Assembly (NCBI GenBank): GCA_946408865.1
Contig: CAMJTZ010000010.1
Coordinates: 1 to 23,243, forward strand
DNA: 23,243 nucleotides
Origin: an uncultured Clostridia bacterium
GTDB lineage: Bacteria > Bacillota_A > Clostridia > Christensenellales > Aristaeellaceae
Direction of reading: 5' to 3'
How positions within the stretch are numbered: the stretch's first letter is position 1; each line of letters starts with the position of its first letter. A program made the translations under genes and the position numbers. Under the pieces are notes generated by a model that was not told the DNA's origin, searched no databases, and saw nothing but the letters and a program-made list of their open reading frames with translations. This document shows positions 7,139 through 15,419 of this stretch, in pieces.

Positions 7139-7153
7139 CGGAAACGGTTGATG

Positions 7154-7232
7154 CGCGCTGCATCAGGACGGCCGGATTGCCGCCGCGGCGGATTTCAAAG
7201 GCCGGATTTAATCTGCGGAGGGTCTCAGCATG
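7154..7232 (+). repeat. Copy A of a 79-bp duplication (thioesterase gene tail plus start region)
   Basis: This stretch matches 9841-9919 with three mismatches. In the second copy it is the last 58 bases of the thioesterase gene, the intergenic bases, the ribosome site and an ATG. Here it sits between the exporter stop and the methyltransferase and supplies the methyltransferase's ribosome site (GGAGGG, 7216-7221) and start codon. The short non-duplicated piece 7139-7153 joins it to the exporter gene. Confidence 0.9.
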
Positions 7233-7976
7233 TCAGGACAGAACATATACGACAACGACGCTTTCTTTGAGAATTTCCGGAACAGCAGGAGTAAGGAAGT
7301 CAATTTCAACGACTGCATCGAGACGCCGATTCTTTTTTCCATGCTTCCGGATCTTCGCGGGAAGAAGATTCTGGATATCGGCTGCGGCATGGGCCAGCAT
7401 GCAAAAATGTTTTCTGAAATGGGCGCGGAATCGGTTCTCGGCATCGATATTTCTGAAAAAATGCTGGAATACGCCGGAGCGCATAACAGCGCGGAAAATA
7501 TCGTTTATCAGCGGATGGCCATGGAGGATACAGATCAGATCGGCGATCAGTTCGATCTGGTGACCAGTTCCCTGGTATTCGATTATATTGAGGACTTCGG
7601 CGGGCTGATGCGGAAGATCCGTGACCGGATGAAGGACGGCGCTGAGCTGGTTTTCAGCATGTCCCATCCTGTCGTAACGGCCTGGGACGGGGCGTACGAC
7701 CGGTACACCCGCACCGAAACCGGCGAACGCCTGTACGCGAATCTCCGGAATTACTGCAAAGAAGGTCTCCGGAAAGTGGACTGGGTCGTCAACGGATATG
7801 AGTGTTACCACAGAACCGTTTCCACCCTGATCAACGACATCATCCGGGCGGGATTCGTTCTGGAGGAATGCCAGGAAGCTCATATATCGGATGAAATGAG
7901 AGAGAAGTATCCGGCGCTCTTCGGGGGAACCCTTCACCGTCCCGAGTTCATCTTTTTCAGGTGCAGGAAGGGATAA
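7230..7976 (+). CDS. Class I SAM-dependent methyltransferase
   Basis: 248 residues. Motif I LDIGCGMGQHA (48-58) and the following acidic strand end GIDIS (71-75) form the S-adenosylmethionine site of the Rossmann-like fold; FDLVTSSLVFDYI (108-120) fits motif II/post-motif. The C-terminal part (150-248) is family-specific, and the substrate, probably a small molecule, is not deducible. Ribosome site GGAGGG eight bases ahead of the ATG. The sequence upstream of the gene is a duplicate of the thioesterase tail region, which suggests the gene originally stood behind a thioesterase gene. Its last codons have a diverged second copy at 9920-9945. Confidence 0.88.
   Translation: MSGQNIYDNDAFFENFRNSRSKEVNFNDCIETPILFSMLPDLRGKKILDIGCGMGQHAKMFSEMGAESVLGIDISEKMLEYAGAHNSAENIVYQRMAMEDTDQIGDQFDLVTSSLVFDYIEDFGGLMRKIRDRMKDGAELVFSMSHPVVTAWDGAYDRYTRTETGERLYANLRNYCKEGLRKVDWVVNGYECYHRTVSTLINDIIRAGFVLEECQEAHISDEMREKYPALFGGTLHRPEFIFFRCRKG
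7935..7960 (+). repeat. End of methyltransferase gene, duplicated at 9920-9945
   Basis: The 26 bases coding for HRPEFIFFR match 9920-9945 with a single mismatch; similarity fades over the next few codons (CRKG here, CKKEG there). With the 79-bp repeat it marks both ends of a second, internally deleted methyltransferase copy. Confidence 0.85.
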
Positions 7977-8101
7977 CGATCTTTCGCCGCATGTACCTGA
8001 CGAAGCACCTCCATCTGCGCCTATTAAAATAGGTTATGTGACCAGGCACAAGACAATTTCACAAAAAATGAGGGAGTTATAAGCTCCGGTATACCCCATA
8101 G

Positions 8102-8130
8102 TTGCTGCGCGCTGAAAAACCGAATATAAT
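8102..8130 (+). promoter_or_regulatory. Promoter of the glycosidase-thioesterase operon
   Basis: TTGCTG (8102-8107) and TATAAT (8125-8130) are 17 bp apart. The leader to the ATG at 8164 is short and contains GGGGAGA and GGGCGGAG. The gap 7977-8101 contains the AT-rich palindrome CCTATTAAAATAGG (8020-8033) but no convincing terminator for the methyltransferase gene. Confidence 0.7.
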
Positions 8131-8163
8131 GGGCGTGAAAAGCGGGGAGAAAGGGCGGAGCAC

Positions 8164-9120
8164 ATGGAATTCATCAACGCGTATACGTTTGGTTTCTGCG
8201 AAAAACAGGGATTTACCCGGAAAGCCGCGACCTGGATGCATTCCCTGCGGCTGCTGGCGGAGTCCACGGGCTGCAATGCTATCATTCTGCCGGTATGCGC
8301 CTGGCAGGACCACGCCTTTTCGACCCGGATGGATTCGGTGCACCCGGACGTCATGTCCCGGGAAGACGTGCGGAACGTCTGCGAATACGCGAGGTCTCTC
8401 GGGCTGAAGGTGATCCTGAAGGCCATGGTGAACTGCCGGGACGGATACTGGCGGGCGTACATCCGCTTCTTTGACGAGGAGGTTCCCGTGGAGCCGGGCT
8501 GGCGGGACTGGTTTCCCGCCTGGACCGGGCATGTGAAAGCTGTGGCGGAAATGGCGGAGGAAAACCGGGCGGAAATGCTCTGCGTCGGCTGCGAGATGGT
8601 GGGAACCGACCACCGGGAACAGGAATGGCGGGCGCTGATCGGGGAGGTCCGGAAGATTTACTCCGGCCCGCTGACCTATAACTGCGACAAATACCAGGAG
8701 GACCGGATCACCTGGTGGGACGCCCTGGACGTCATTTCCTCCTCCGGCTATTACCCGATAGACGATCTGGACCGGCAGTTTGAGCGGATTCAGCGCGCGG
8801 CGGAGCGCGCCGGAAAGCCCTTCATGTTTATGGAGTGCGGGTGCCCCTCCCGGACCGGCAGCGAATACCGCCCAAACGACTGGAACTACGGAGGGGAGAC
8901 CAGTCCGGAAACCCAGGCGAAATGGTACGGCGCGTTCCTGGACGCGCTGGAGCGCCATCCCTTTGTCCGGGGCACCGGATGGTGGGACTGGCCAGCCACG
9001 CGGCTGTACCCGGAGTTCGCGGGCGAGGACAACAACGGTTACTGCACCTGGGGCAAGCCGGCGAACCGCCTGCTCCTGGAACGGAGGGACGGTCTTTTTC
9101 GTTCCGTGCCGGAAACCTGA
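8164..9120 (+). CDS. GH113-like glycoside hydrolase (beta-mannanase/mannosidase type)
   Basis: 318 residues, a single (beta/alpha)8 barrel of the size usual for family GH113, which cuts beta-1,4-mannan oligosaccharides. Two glutamates sit where the retaining acid/base and nucleophile are expected: E144 in VGCEMVG at the end of strand 4, and E224 in FMECGCPS at the end of strand 7. An aromatic run GTGWWDWP (270-277) fits the strand-8 sugar platform. There is no signal peptide, so it should act in the cytoplasm on imported oligosaccharides; the importer at 375-4384 could supply them, but nothing shows the two are linked. Family assignment is by eye; a relative such as GH5/GH53-like clans is the alternative. 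Confidence 0.78.
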   Translation: MEFINAYTFGFCEKQGFTRKAATWMHSLRLLAESTGCNAIILPVCAWQDHAFSTRMDSVHPDVMSREDVRNVCEYARSLGLKVILKAMVNCRDGYWRAYIRFFDEEVPVEPGWRDWFPAWTGHVKAVAEMAEENRAEMLCVGCEMVGTDHREQEWRALIGEVRKIYSGPLTYNCDKYQEDRITWWDALDVISSSGYYPIDDLDRQFERIQRAAERAGKPFMFMECGCPSRTGSEYRPNDWNYGGETSPETQAKWYGAFLDALERHPFVRGTGWWDWPATRLYPEFAGEDNNGYCTWGKPANRLLLERRDGLFRSVPET

Positions 9121-9166
9121 ACGGGTTGAATCACTGCAATCTGCTGTATCACGGAGGAGTTTGCTC

Positions 9167-9898
9167 ATGCCTTTTATTCAGAAAGATTACCCCCAGTACC
9201 ATTACGCGGACGACGACGGACTGATCGGTCTGCGCGGCGCGATGTATTATTTCCAGAACATCCATACCTGGCATCTGCATTCCATCGGCAAAGGAAACGA
9301 CGTCCTGCCGCAGAAATATCAGGCGGGCTGGATCTATACCCGGTATCGTGTTCTTCTGAAACAGAAGATCGACTACTCCGGAGAACTGACGCTGCGCGCC
9401 TGGATGGAGCCTTACCGGCAGCCGGTGCTGGTAAACGAGAATGTGGAGATTCTGCAGAACGGAAAACTTGCCGCCTGCGGAAAGCTGGAGGGCTGTGTGT
9501 TCAGCCTGACCCGGCAGCGTCCCCTGCGCCTGAGTGCAATTGAATTTCCGGAGGATTTTGCCGAGGACGTTCCGAATGACATCCCGGATTTTCTCGGAAT
9601 CGAAAAAACGGCGGACGGAACGGAAGAGCGGTATATCCGCACGGTCCGGGCGTCCGACCTGGACGTCAACCGGCATATGAATAATCTGCACTATATCGCC
9701 ATGTTCCAGGACGCGTATGACAGCGCCTTCTGGCATGCTTTTGCCCCGAACGAGATGGAAATCTGCTTCATGTCCCAGTGCAGGGAGGGGGAGGAGATCT
9801 CTGTCCGGAGCAGAATCACCGGGAATACCGTGCACTTCGCCGCGCTGCATCAGGACGGCCGGATTGCCGCCGCGGCGGATTTCAAAGGACAGATTTAA
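9167..9898 (+). CDS. Acyl-ACP thioesterase
   Basis: 243 residues, the length of bacterial FatA/FatB-like acyl-ACP thioesterases, which release fatty acids from acyl carrier protein by hydrolysis. Two hotdog domains are expected: N-terminal at about 20-120 and C-terminal at about 155-243. The C-terminal domain holds DLDVNRHMNNLHYI (164-177), the family's Asn-x-His-x-Asn active-site motif. The start is supported by GGAGGAG (9153-9159) seven bases ahead. It follows the glycosidase by 46 bases and is probably in the same transcript. Its last 58 bases recur at 7154-7211, so the gene tail was duplicated. Confidence 0.88.
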   Translation: MPFIQKDYPQYHYADDDGLIGLRGAMYYFQNIHTWHLHSIGKGNDVLPQKYQAGWIYTRYRVLLKQKIDYSGELTLRAWMEPYRQPVLVNENVEILQNGKLAACGKLEGCVFSLTRQRPLRLSAIEFPEDFAEDVPNDIPDFLGIEKTADGTEERYIRTVRASDLDVNRHMNNLHYIAMFQDAYDSAFWHAFAPNEMEICFMSQCREGEEISVRSRITGNTVHFAALHQDGRIAAAADFKGQI

Positions 9899-9919
9899 TC
9901 TGCGGAGGGTTTCAGCATG
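9841..9919 (+). repeat. Copy B of the 79-bp duplication, in the intact thioesterase gene
   Basis: Matches 7154-7232 with three mismatches (two near 9890-9892, one in the leader at 9911). It begins inside the thioesterase gene, runs through its stop at 9898, the GGAGGG site and an ATG at 9917. Because the full thioesterase gene is here, this is the likely original location. Confidence 0.9.
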
Positions 9920-9982
9920 CACCGTCCCGGGTTCATCTTTTTCAGATGTAAAAAAGAAGGCGTCCCTTCACGGAACGCCTGA
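9917..9982 (+). pseudogene. Remnant of a methyltransferase gene (start codon joined to last codons)
   Basis: The ATG after the copied ribosome site is followed directly by codons for HRPGFIFFRCKKEG, nearly the same as the end of the methyltransferase at 7230-7976 (HRPEFIFFRCRKG), then a short new tail and TGA. About 700 bp of the gene interior is missing. The 21-codon ORF keeps a good ribosome site and could be translated, but a function is unlikely. It records an in-frame deletion of a second methyltransferase copy that once stood behind the thioesterase. Confidence 0.8.
9950..9980 (-). terminator. Rho-independent terminator of the transglutaminase-like gene
   Basis: On the minus strand AGGCGTTCC pairs with GGGACGCCT (nine pairs, one U-G) around loop GTGAA (9980-9958), followed by TCTTTTTT. 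It lies 60-90 bases past the stop of the minus-strand gene at 10040. It overlaps the last codons of the methyltransferase remnant on the other strand. Confidence 0.8.
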
Positions 9983-10039
9983 AGCATGATCTGTAACAGG
10001 ACCAATCTGTATAAAAACACAGTCGGATCAGGGACCGTC

Positions 10040-12508
10040 TTACTCAAAGCGCAGGGGTTCCCAGGCTCCCGGATCGGCGGCCTGCGGGTCCTGAACCTCT
10101 TCTCCGTTCAGCTTCTGCAGGGTGCCGTCCGCCGCGCATGTCCAGGAAATATCCGTTCCGCTCGCCGCAGTGACCGTGATGGAATACGAATCCACTGCTC
10201 CGTCCGCGGTGAAGTTGATCCTGATTTCTTTTTTGCCGGCGTCGTTTTCCAGATGCCAGGCGGTCCAGGCGGGTTTCTGCTCCTCGTTGTAGCCGAACGC
10301 CCGGAAGCTCCTTTCCGTATACCCCCGGATCTCGTTCTTTTTCATGGGGACCAGGTACTCATAGGCGGTGCTGAGCCATTCCCCTTTCCGGTAATATGCT
10401 GTGGTCAGGACAGCGGGTTTCTTCAGTGAGCTGTTATAGTCATAGGAAGCGGCGCGGGCCTTCATCAGACTCATTCCCCTGGGAAGGACGGACATGTAAT
10501 CCATCCGTTCCGCGCCGCCGCAGCAGAGGCCGCAGATTTCCTTCGCGCCGTCAGGGATCTCCACTTCGAAAACATCGCAGCGCACGGCTTTCGTGTTCAT
10601 CATGATCTTCGTAAAACAGCCCGTGTTGTTCAGATCGGTTTCCGTGAAACGGATGAAGGCAGGGGTCTGCGCCGGAAAGCCGTAGCCGCTGATGGAGGAG
10701 GGCAGTGTCTTCAGGGCGCGGGGGATGTAATCCGCGGGCTTGTATTCTGCCTCAAACTGGCTCATCCAGAGGGAGAGGGAATCGCTGAAGAAGAGATGGT
10801 CTGTGATCCACCGGTTATATTCCTCATGGTCCTTCCGGATCTGTTCAGGAGACATGGCGAAATACTTCATCCCGGGATCGCACCAGGTGGGATCTGTGTG
10901 GCTCCAGACGCCGTCAAAGCGGCAAAGGTCCCAGGCGTGTCCACCGGCCCGGACGGTTCCGCTGATGGGGAAGGACAGGATCCCCGCCTGCTGCAGCAGC
11001 ATGCTGTAGGTTGCCGTGTAGCCGGCGCAGACGGTTTTGCCGCAGAGCAGGGCGGTCATGGCTTCATAGTCGCCCACCATAGCCCGGGGGGTCTCCCCGA
11101 AACCGTAATCATAAGCCATTTTTCCGCACAGCCATTTCAGCAGTTTTTTCGCGGTTTCCTTCTCGGTCGGGCTCGCGGCGCTCTCCACCGCCTTGTTGAT
11201 GTTTTCCGCCAGGGAAACCAGCTCGGTCTGTTCCGGGCTGATCAGCCAGAAGTTTGCGTTATTCCAGAAAGAATACATGCCGGGTCTGCGGAAGGTCACG
11301 GTAAAGGAGGACAGGTCGTCCGCAACCGCGTCCACCGTTATCAGTTCAGAAAGATCGGAGACCTTCGGGGCTTTCGCCGGTTCAGGCGCCATGTCGCTTT
11401 CGGAACAGCTGTAGTAATGGTCTTCGTCCAGCCAGCCATAGTACAGGAAGTTCATGATCACGTATTCCGCGGGATCCTGGCCGCTGTAGACCACCGGATG
11501 GTTGGCTGCGATGTGCCAGGTTACCGTGGCGCTGTCTCCCACGACAACGGCCGGCCCGTCATAAAATAACAGCTCTAGCCGCCGGTCTGAATTGACAGGC
11601 TGCTCTGTCAGCGGGAAGGGAAGCGTTCCGTCGAGGAACCGGTCTGCCGCGCTGGTACGGATCATGCTGTCCGCAAATGCGGCGTCCGCGGCGGACAGGG
11701 TATGGTCTTTCGCGATTTTCGCGTCATCCAGCTGCAGGTATTTCTTCTGCTTCTTATCCTTCACATCATCGAGGGCGCAGTCTGTCCAGGACCACTTCCC
11801 GTCCAGGCTGCAGAGGTTCCAGGAGGCTTCCTCTTCTCCCGCCTGTCCTGTGACGACCAGGCAGCGGATTCCCGCCGCCTGCAGCAGCATCCGGTACAGG
11901 GGCGCATAGGCCTCCCGGAGCGCGAAGCCGGTGAGCAGCGCGTTCACGGGATCCGCGCAGGCGGCAGCCAGGTCCGCCCGGTCTTCCGGCAGGGCGGGGC
12001 TGACCCGGGCGCAAAGCCAGTCATGCAGCTTTCCGGCGGTGGCTTTTTCTGTATTGCCGAGGCTGTTTTCAACCGTTTCCTCCAGTTCCGCCCGCAGGCC
12101 GGCCAGCGGGGCGGCCTCCGGATCCAGCACGTAGTACGGCATGCCGGACAGCAGATATTTTCCGGGCTCCGTGAGGCGGACGGTATAGGCGTGCCGGTCG
12201 TCCGACAGGCGCAGGATTTCCGCCCGGCTGCCGGCCGCCTCTCCGGCGGAGGCGTAAAGCCCCGCCGCGGCGTCAAAGGGGAAGAAGAGGATTTCCGCGG
12301 CGATGTCCGCCTCCGTCAGGGAGGCGCGCGCGGGATCCTCCGTTGTCACCAGCACCGGCACTTCCGCGGTGCCGGAAGCGAACGGGGGCGTACACAGCAT
12401 CGGATGCGCGGCGTATTTCTCCGGCGCGTCAGCTGCGGCCGGCAGCGCGGAGAGCAGCAGCACTGCCGCCAACAGAATGGAAAGCAGACGGAAAAACCTT
12501 TTTTTCAT
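10040..12508 (-). CDS. Secreted protein with tandem transglutaminase-like modules, one degenerate
   Basis: 822 residues. An N-terminal signal peptide (MKKRFFRLLS, then a Leu/Ala core to about 26) exports it. The second module has the full papain-like/transglutaminase triad: C494 in KTVCAGY, H524 in AGGHAWDL, D539 in SHTDPTW. The first module aligns with it without gaps at an offset of 296 residues over the core; there the Cys is R198 and the His is A228, while D243 remains, so it is probably inactive. The last ~230 residues are beta-rich and not recognised. It may crosslink, cleave or bind proteins at the cell surface. AGGAG lies eight bases before the ATG; own promoter at 12553-12581; monocistronic. 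Confidence 0.85.
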   Translation of the reverse strand: MKKRFFRLLSILLAAVLLLSALPAAADAPEKYAAHPMLCTPPFASGTAEVPVLVTTEDPARASLTEADIAAEILFFPFDAAAGLYASAGEAAGSRAEILRLSDDRHAYTVRLTEPGKYLLSGMPYYVLDPEAAPLAGLRAELEETVENSLGNTEKATAGKLHDWLCARVSPALPEDRADLAAACADPVNALLTGFALREAYAPLYRMLLQAAGIRCLVVTGQAGEEEASWNLCSLDGKWSWTDCALDDVKDKKQKKYLQLDDAKIAKDHTLSAADAAFADSMIRTSAADRFLDGTLPFPLTEQPVNSDRRLELLFYDGPAVVVGDSATVTWHIAANHPVVYSGQDPAEYVIMNFLYYGWLDEDHYYSCSESDMAPEPAKAPKVSDLSELITVDAVADDLSSFTVTFRRPGMYSFWNNANFWLISPEQTELVSLAENINKAVESAASPTEKETAKKLLKWLCGKMAYDYGFGETPRAMVGDYEAMTALLCGKTVCAGYTATYSMLLQQAGILSFPISGTVRAGGHAWDLCRFDGVWSHTDPTWCDPGMKYFAMSPEQIRKDHEEYNRWITDHLFFSDSLSLWMSQFEAEYKPADYIPRALKTLPSSISGYGFPAQTPAFIRFTETDLNNTGCFTKIMMNTKAVRCDVFEVEIPDGAKEICGLCCGGAERMDYMSVLPRGMSLMKARAASYDYNSSLKKPAVLTTAYYRKGEWLSTAYEYLVPMKKNEIRGYTERSFRAFGYNEEQKPAWTAWHLENDAGKKEIRINFTADGAVDSYSITVTAASGTDISWTCAADGTLQKLNGEEVQDPQAADPGAWEPLRFE

Positions 12509-12552
12509 GACGTTATTCTCCTGTCTGTGAGATTCAGAACCGGTACAGGAGA

Positions 12553-12581
12553 ATGATAGCCGGTCCGGAAATTTTTGTCAA
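12553..12581 (-). promoter_or_regulatory. Promoter of the transglutaminase-like gene
   Basis: On the minus strand TTGACA (12581-12576) and TATCAT (12558-12553) are exactly 17 bp apart. The leader of about 40 nt ends with AGGAG (complement of 12518-12522) before the ATG at 12508. Confidence 0.8.
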
Positions 12582-12614
12582 TTTCTGTTTGTCCTGTCGT
12601 TTTTTCCGTGAAGA

Positions 12615-12623
12615 TGGTATACT
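12615..12623 (+). promoter_or_regulatory. Extended -10 promoter of the helicase-exonuclease gene
   Basis: TGGTATACT has the TGN extension and a near-consensus -10; no good -35 is visible at 16-18 bp. It is divergent from the promoter at 12553-12581, about 35 bp away. The ribosome site GAGGTG (12651-12656) follows. Confidence 0.5.
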
Positions 12624-12663
12624 TTTCGGTATCCTGCGGAACCGGAAAGCGAGGTGACGGAAG

Positions 12664-15387
12664 ATGGAACGGCTGCGCTGCGTTGTGGAGCGCATAACCT
12701 ACCGGAATGAACAGAACGGGTATTCCGTCATCCGGTGCAGGGCGAAGGGATATAACGATCTCATTACCGCGGTCGGAGCGATGCCGGACGTTCACGTCGG
12801 ATCTGTCCTGGCCCTGACGGGGACATGGAAGCTGGAAGCGAAGTACGGAAGGCAGTTCTCCATCGAAACCTTTGAGGAAACGCTGCCCGCAACGGTTTAC
12901 GGAATCGAGAAATATCTCGGCTCCGGCCTGGTCAAAGGGATCGGCCCGATGTATGCCAGGCGTATCGTTCAGGAATTCGGCGCGGATACGCTGAATGTGA
13001 TCGAGGACAATCCGGATGAGCTGATCCGCGTTCCAGGCATCGGAAAAGTCCGTGTGGAGAAAATCAAAAAATCGTGGGCGGAGCAGAAGGAAATCAAAAA
13101 CATCATGCTTTTCCTGCAGGGGCATGACGTCAGCACGGCCCACGCCACAAAGATCTTTAAACAGTACGGGGCGGACAGCGTCGACGTGGTCCGGGAGAAC
13201 CCGTACCGGCTCGCGGACGACATCTGGGGCATCGGCTTTAAGACGGCGGACACGATCGCCGCAAAACTCGGCTTTGAAAAGGAAAAAACTGTCCGGCTGC
13301 GCAGCGGACTGATGTACACGCTGAATAAGCTGGCGGAGGACGGGCACTGCTATGCGGAAAGCGATCAGCTGATTGAAGCGGGCGTGACGCTGCTGGATGT
13401 GCGGGCGGAGCTTCTGACGGACACGCTGAATGAAATGATCCAGGCGGAGGATGTGATCCTTGTCCAGATCCCGGATACGGAAGATTACGCGATTTATCTT
13501 CCGCCGTTTTTCCGCTCTGAGGCGGGGATCCATAACAGGCTGCGGAAAATCGCTGAAACCGCGCCGGTCCGGCCGGTCCGTGAACCGGAAGGCTCCGGGG
13601 ACGGCGTCGAATATGACGAGGCGCAGCTGAAAGCCATCCGGACAGCGCGCGAGAGCAAGATCATGATTCTGACCGGCGGCCCCGGCACGGGAAAGAGCAC
13701 CACAACCATGGGCATCATCCGCTCCTTTGCCGGCCTGAAGGTTCTGCTTGCCGCGCCGACCGGCCGCGCCGCGAAGCGCCTGTCCGAAGTGACCGGCATG
13801 GAAGCGAAAACGATTCACCGGCTGCTGGAATTCAAACCGCCGGAAGGCTATAAACGGAATGAGGAAAACCCGCTGGAGGGCGACGTGCTCATTGTGGACG
13901 AATGCTCCATGGTGGATGTGATGCTGATGTACTCCCTCCTGCGGGCCGTACCGGACGCCATGCGGCTGATCCTGGTCGGGGACGTGGACCAGCTGCCTTC
14001 CGTCGGCGCCGGAAATGTGCTGCGGGACATGATTGAGAGCGGCGTTTTTCCGGTCATCACGCTGACAAAAATCTTCCGGCAGGCCGCGGCCAGCCGGATC
14101 ATCACAAACGCCCACAGGATCAACCACGGCGAGTTTCCCGATCTGTCCAACGCGAAAGGCACGGATTTCTTTTTCCAGAGCGCGGAGGAGCCGGAAAAAG
14201 CCGCCGCCCTCATTGTGGATCTGGTGCGCAGCAGGCTGCCGAAATACTACGGAACCGATCCGCAGTCCATACAGGTGCTGACGCCCATGCAGCGCGGCGC
14301 GGCCGGCGCGGCAAACCTGAACCAGCTCCTGCAGGCCGCCTTGAATCCGCCCGCCGCGGAAAGTAACGGAAACGCCGTGCCCGAACTGCGCCGGGGAGGT
14401 TACGCCTTCCGGCCCGGCGACAGGGTGATGCAGATCCGGAACAATTATGACAAGGAAGTCTTCAACGGGGATATCGGCGTGATCCGGAAAATCGATCCGG
14501 ATGACAGATCCCTGACGATCCTTTTTGACGACCGCGGGATCGAATACGACGCGGTGGAACTGGACGAGATTGTCCTGGCGTACGCGACGACGGTCCACAA
14601 GGCGCAGGGAGCGGAGTATCCCATTGTGGTCATGCCGGTCCTGATGACTCATTTCATGATGCTGCAGCGCAATCTGCTCTACACCGGCGTCACCCGGGCG
14701 AAAAAGGCGCTGGTGCTCGTCGGCCAGAAGAAAGCCGTCGGATACTGCGTCCGGAACGTTACCGTCGACAAAAGAAACACGCTGCTTGCGGAAAGGCTGT
14801 CCGGAAAGGTCGTCGGCCGTTTGTCGTCCGGGGCGCCGCAGTCCGGATTCTCCGGAAACCGGTTTGTCTGCTTCGACGTGGAAACGCCCAACGCCCGGAA
14901 CGACCGGATGAGCGCCATCGGGATCACGGTGGTGGAGGACGGCGTGATTACGGAAGAGTTTTTCAGCTATGTCAATCCGGAGGAACCGTTTGATTCCTTC
15001 AATACGGAACTGACGGGAATCAGCGCGGATACTGTGGCGTCCGCGCCGACCTTCGGGCAGCTGTGGCCGAGGATCCGGCCGATTCTGTCCGGCGGCATTC
15101 TCGCCGCGCACAACGCTCCCTTTGACCTGGGCGTTCTGAAAAAGTGCCTGAACGATTACGGGATCCTGTGGAAGGCGCAGGTTCCGTATGTGTGCACGGT
15201 GCGGATCGGCAGAAAGGTGCTGCCCGGGATCAGCCACCGGCTGAATGAAATGTGCAGCTATTACCGGATCGGGCTGGACCATCACAAAGCGGACAGCGAC
15301 AGCCGCGCCTGCGCGGAAATTCTGATCCGCTATCTCCGCTCCGGCGTGAACGTTTATGACTGCAAAAAAGCCTGGTGGATGAAATGA
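12664..15387 (+). CDS. RecD2-type DNA helicase fused to a DEDDh 3'-5' exonuclease
   Basis: 907 residues, longer than ordinary RecD2 (about 720-800). Residues 1-720 are the SF1B helicase: N-terminal OB-like and helix-hairpin-helix regions (VKGIGPMYARRI near 90, IRVPGIGKVRVEKI near 121), Walker A GGPGTGKST (338-346), Walker B VLIVDE (408-413), GDVDQLPSVGAG (439-450), and C-terminal motifs VHKAQGAEYP (644-653) and LLYTGVTRAKK (671-681). After a short Gly/Ser linker (about 721-732), residues 733-890 form a DnaQ/PolC-epsilon-like exonuclease: FDVET (D738, E740), HNAPFD (D821) and HKADSD (H874, D879), all catalytic positions kept. It likely unwinds 5'-3' and trims DNA in repair. GAGGTG precedes the ATG by seven bases. 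Confidence 0.93.
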   Translation: MERLRCVVERITYRNEQNGYSVIRCRAKGYNDLITAVGAMPDVHVGSVLALTGTWKLEAKYGRQFSIETFEETLPATVYGIEKYLGSGLVKGIGPMYARRIVQEFGADTLNVIEDNPDELIRVPGIGKVRVEKIKKSWAEQKEIKNIMLFLQGHDVSTAHATKIFKQYGADSVDVVRENPYRLADDIWGIGFKTADTIAAKLGFEKEKTVRLRSGLMYTLNKLAEDGHCYAESDQLIEAGVTLLDVRAELLTDTLNEMIQAEDVILVQIPDTEDYAIYLPPFFRSEAGIHNRLRKIAETAPVRPVREPEGSGDGVEYDEAQLKAIRTARESKIMILTGGPGTGKSTTTMGIIRSFAGLKVLLAAPTGRAAKRLSEVTGMEAKTIHRLLEFKPPEGYKRNEENPLEGDVLIVDECSMVDVMLMYSLLRAVPDAMRLILVGDVDQLPSVGAGNVLRDMIESGVFPVITLTKIFRQAAASRIITNAHRINHGEFPDLSNAKGTDFFFQSAEEPEKAAALIVDLVRSRLPKYYGTDPQSIQVLTPMQRGAAGAANLNQLLQAALNPPAAESNGNAVPELRRGGYAFRPGDRVMQIRNNYDKEVFNGDIGVIRKIDPDDRSLTILFDDRGIEYDAVELDEIVLAYATTVHKAQGAEYPIVVMPVLMTHFMMLQRNLLYTGVTRAKKALVLVGQKKAVGYCVRNVTVDKRNTLLAERLSGKVVGRLSSGAPQSGFSGNRFVCFDVETPNARNDRMSAIGITVVEDGVITEEFFSYVNPEEPFDSFNTELTGISADTVASAPTFGQLWPRIRPILSGGILAAHNAPFDLGVLKKCLNDYGILWKAQVPYVCTVRIGRKVLPGISHRLNEMCSYYRIGLDHHKADSDSRACAEILIRYLRSGVNVYDCKKAWWMK

Positions 15388-15390
15388 AGA

Positions 15391-15419
15391 TTGAATGCCT
15401 GGCCCGGAAGATGTAAAAT
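15391..15419 (+). promoter_or_regulatory. Candidate promoter of the GGDEF operon
   Basis: TTGAAT (15391-15396) and TAAAAT (15414-15419) are 17 bp apart, starting four bases after the helicase stop. The leader to 15529 is about 100 nt, GC-rich in its second half, and ends with AAAGGAGA. No terminator separates this gene from the helicase, so readthrough is also possible. Confidence 0.5.

Noticed and set aside
8020..8033. Palindrome CCTATTAAAATAGG as a terminator of the methyltransferase gene
   Set aside because: The stem is AT-rich, has only a two-base centre and no T-run follows; it may be a protein site or chance.
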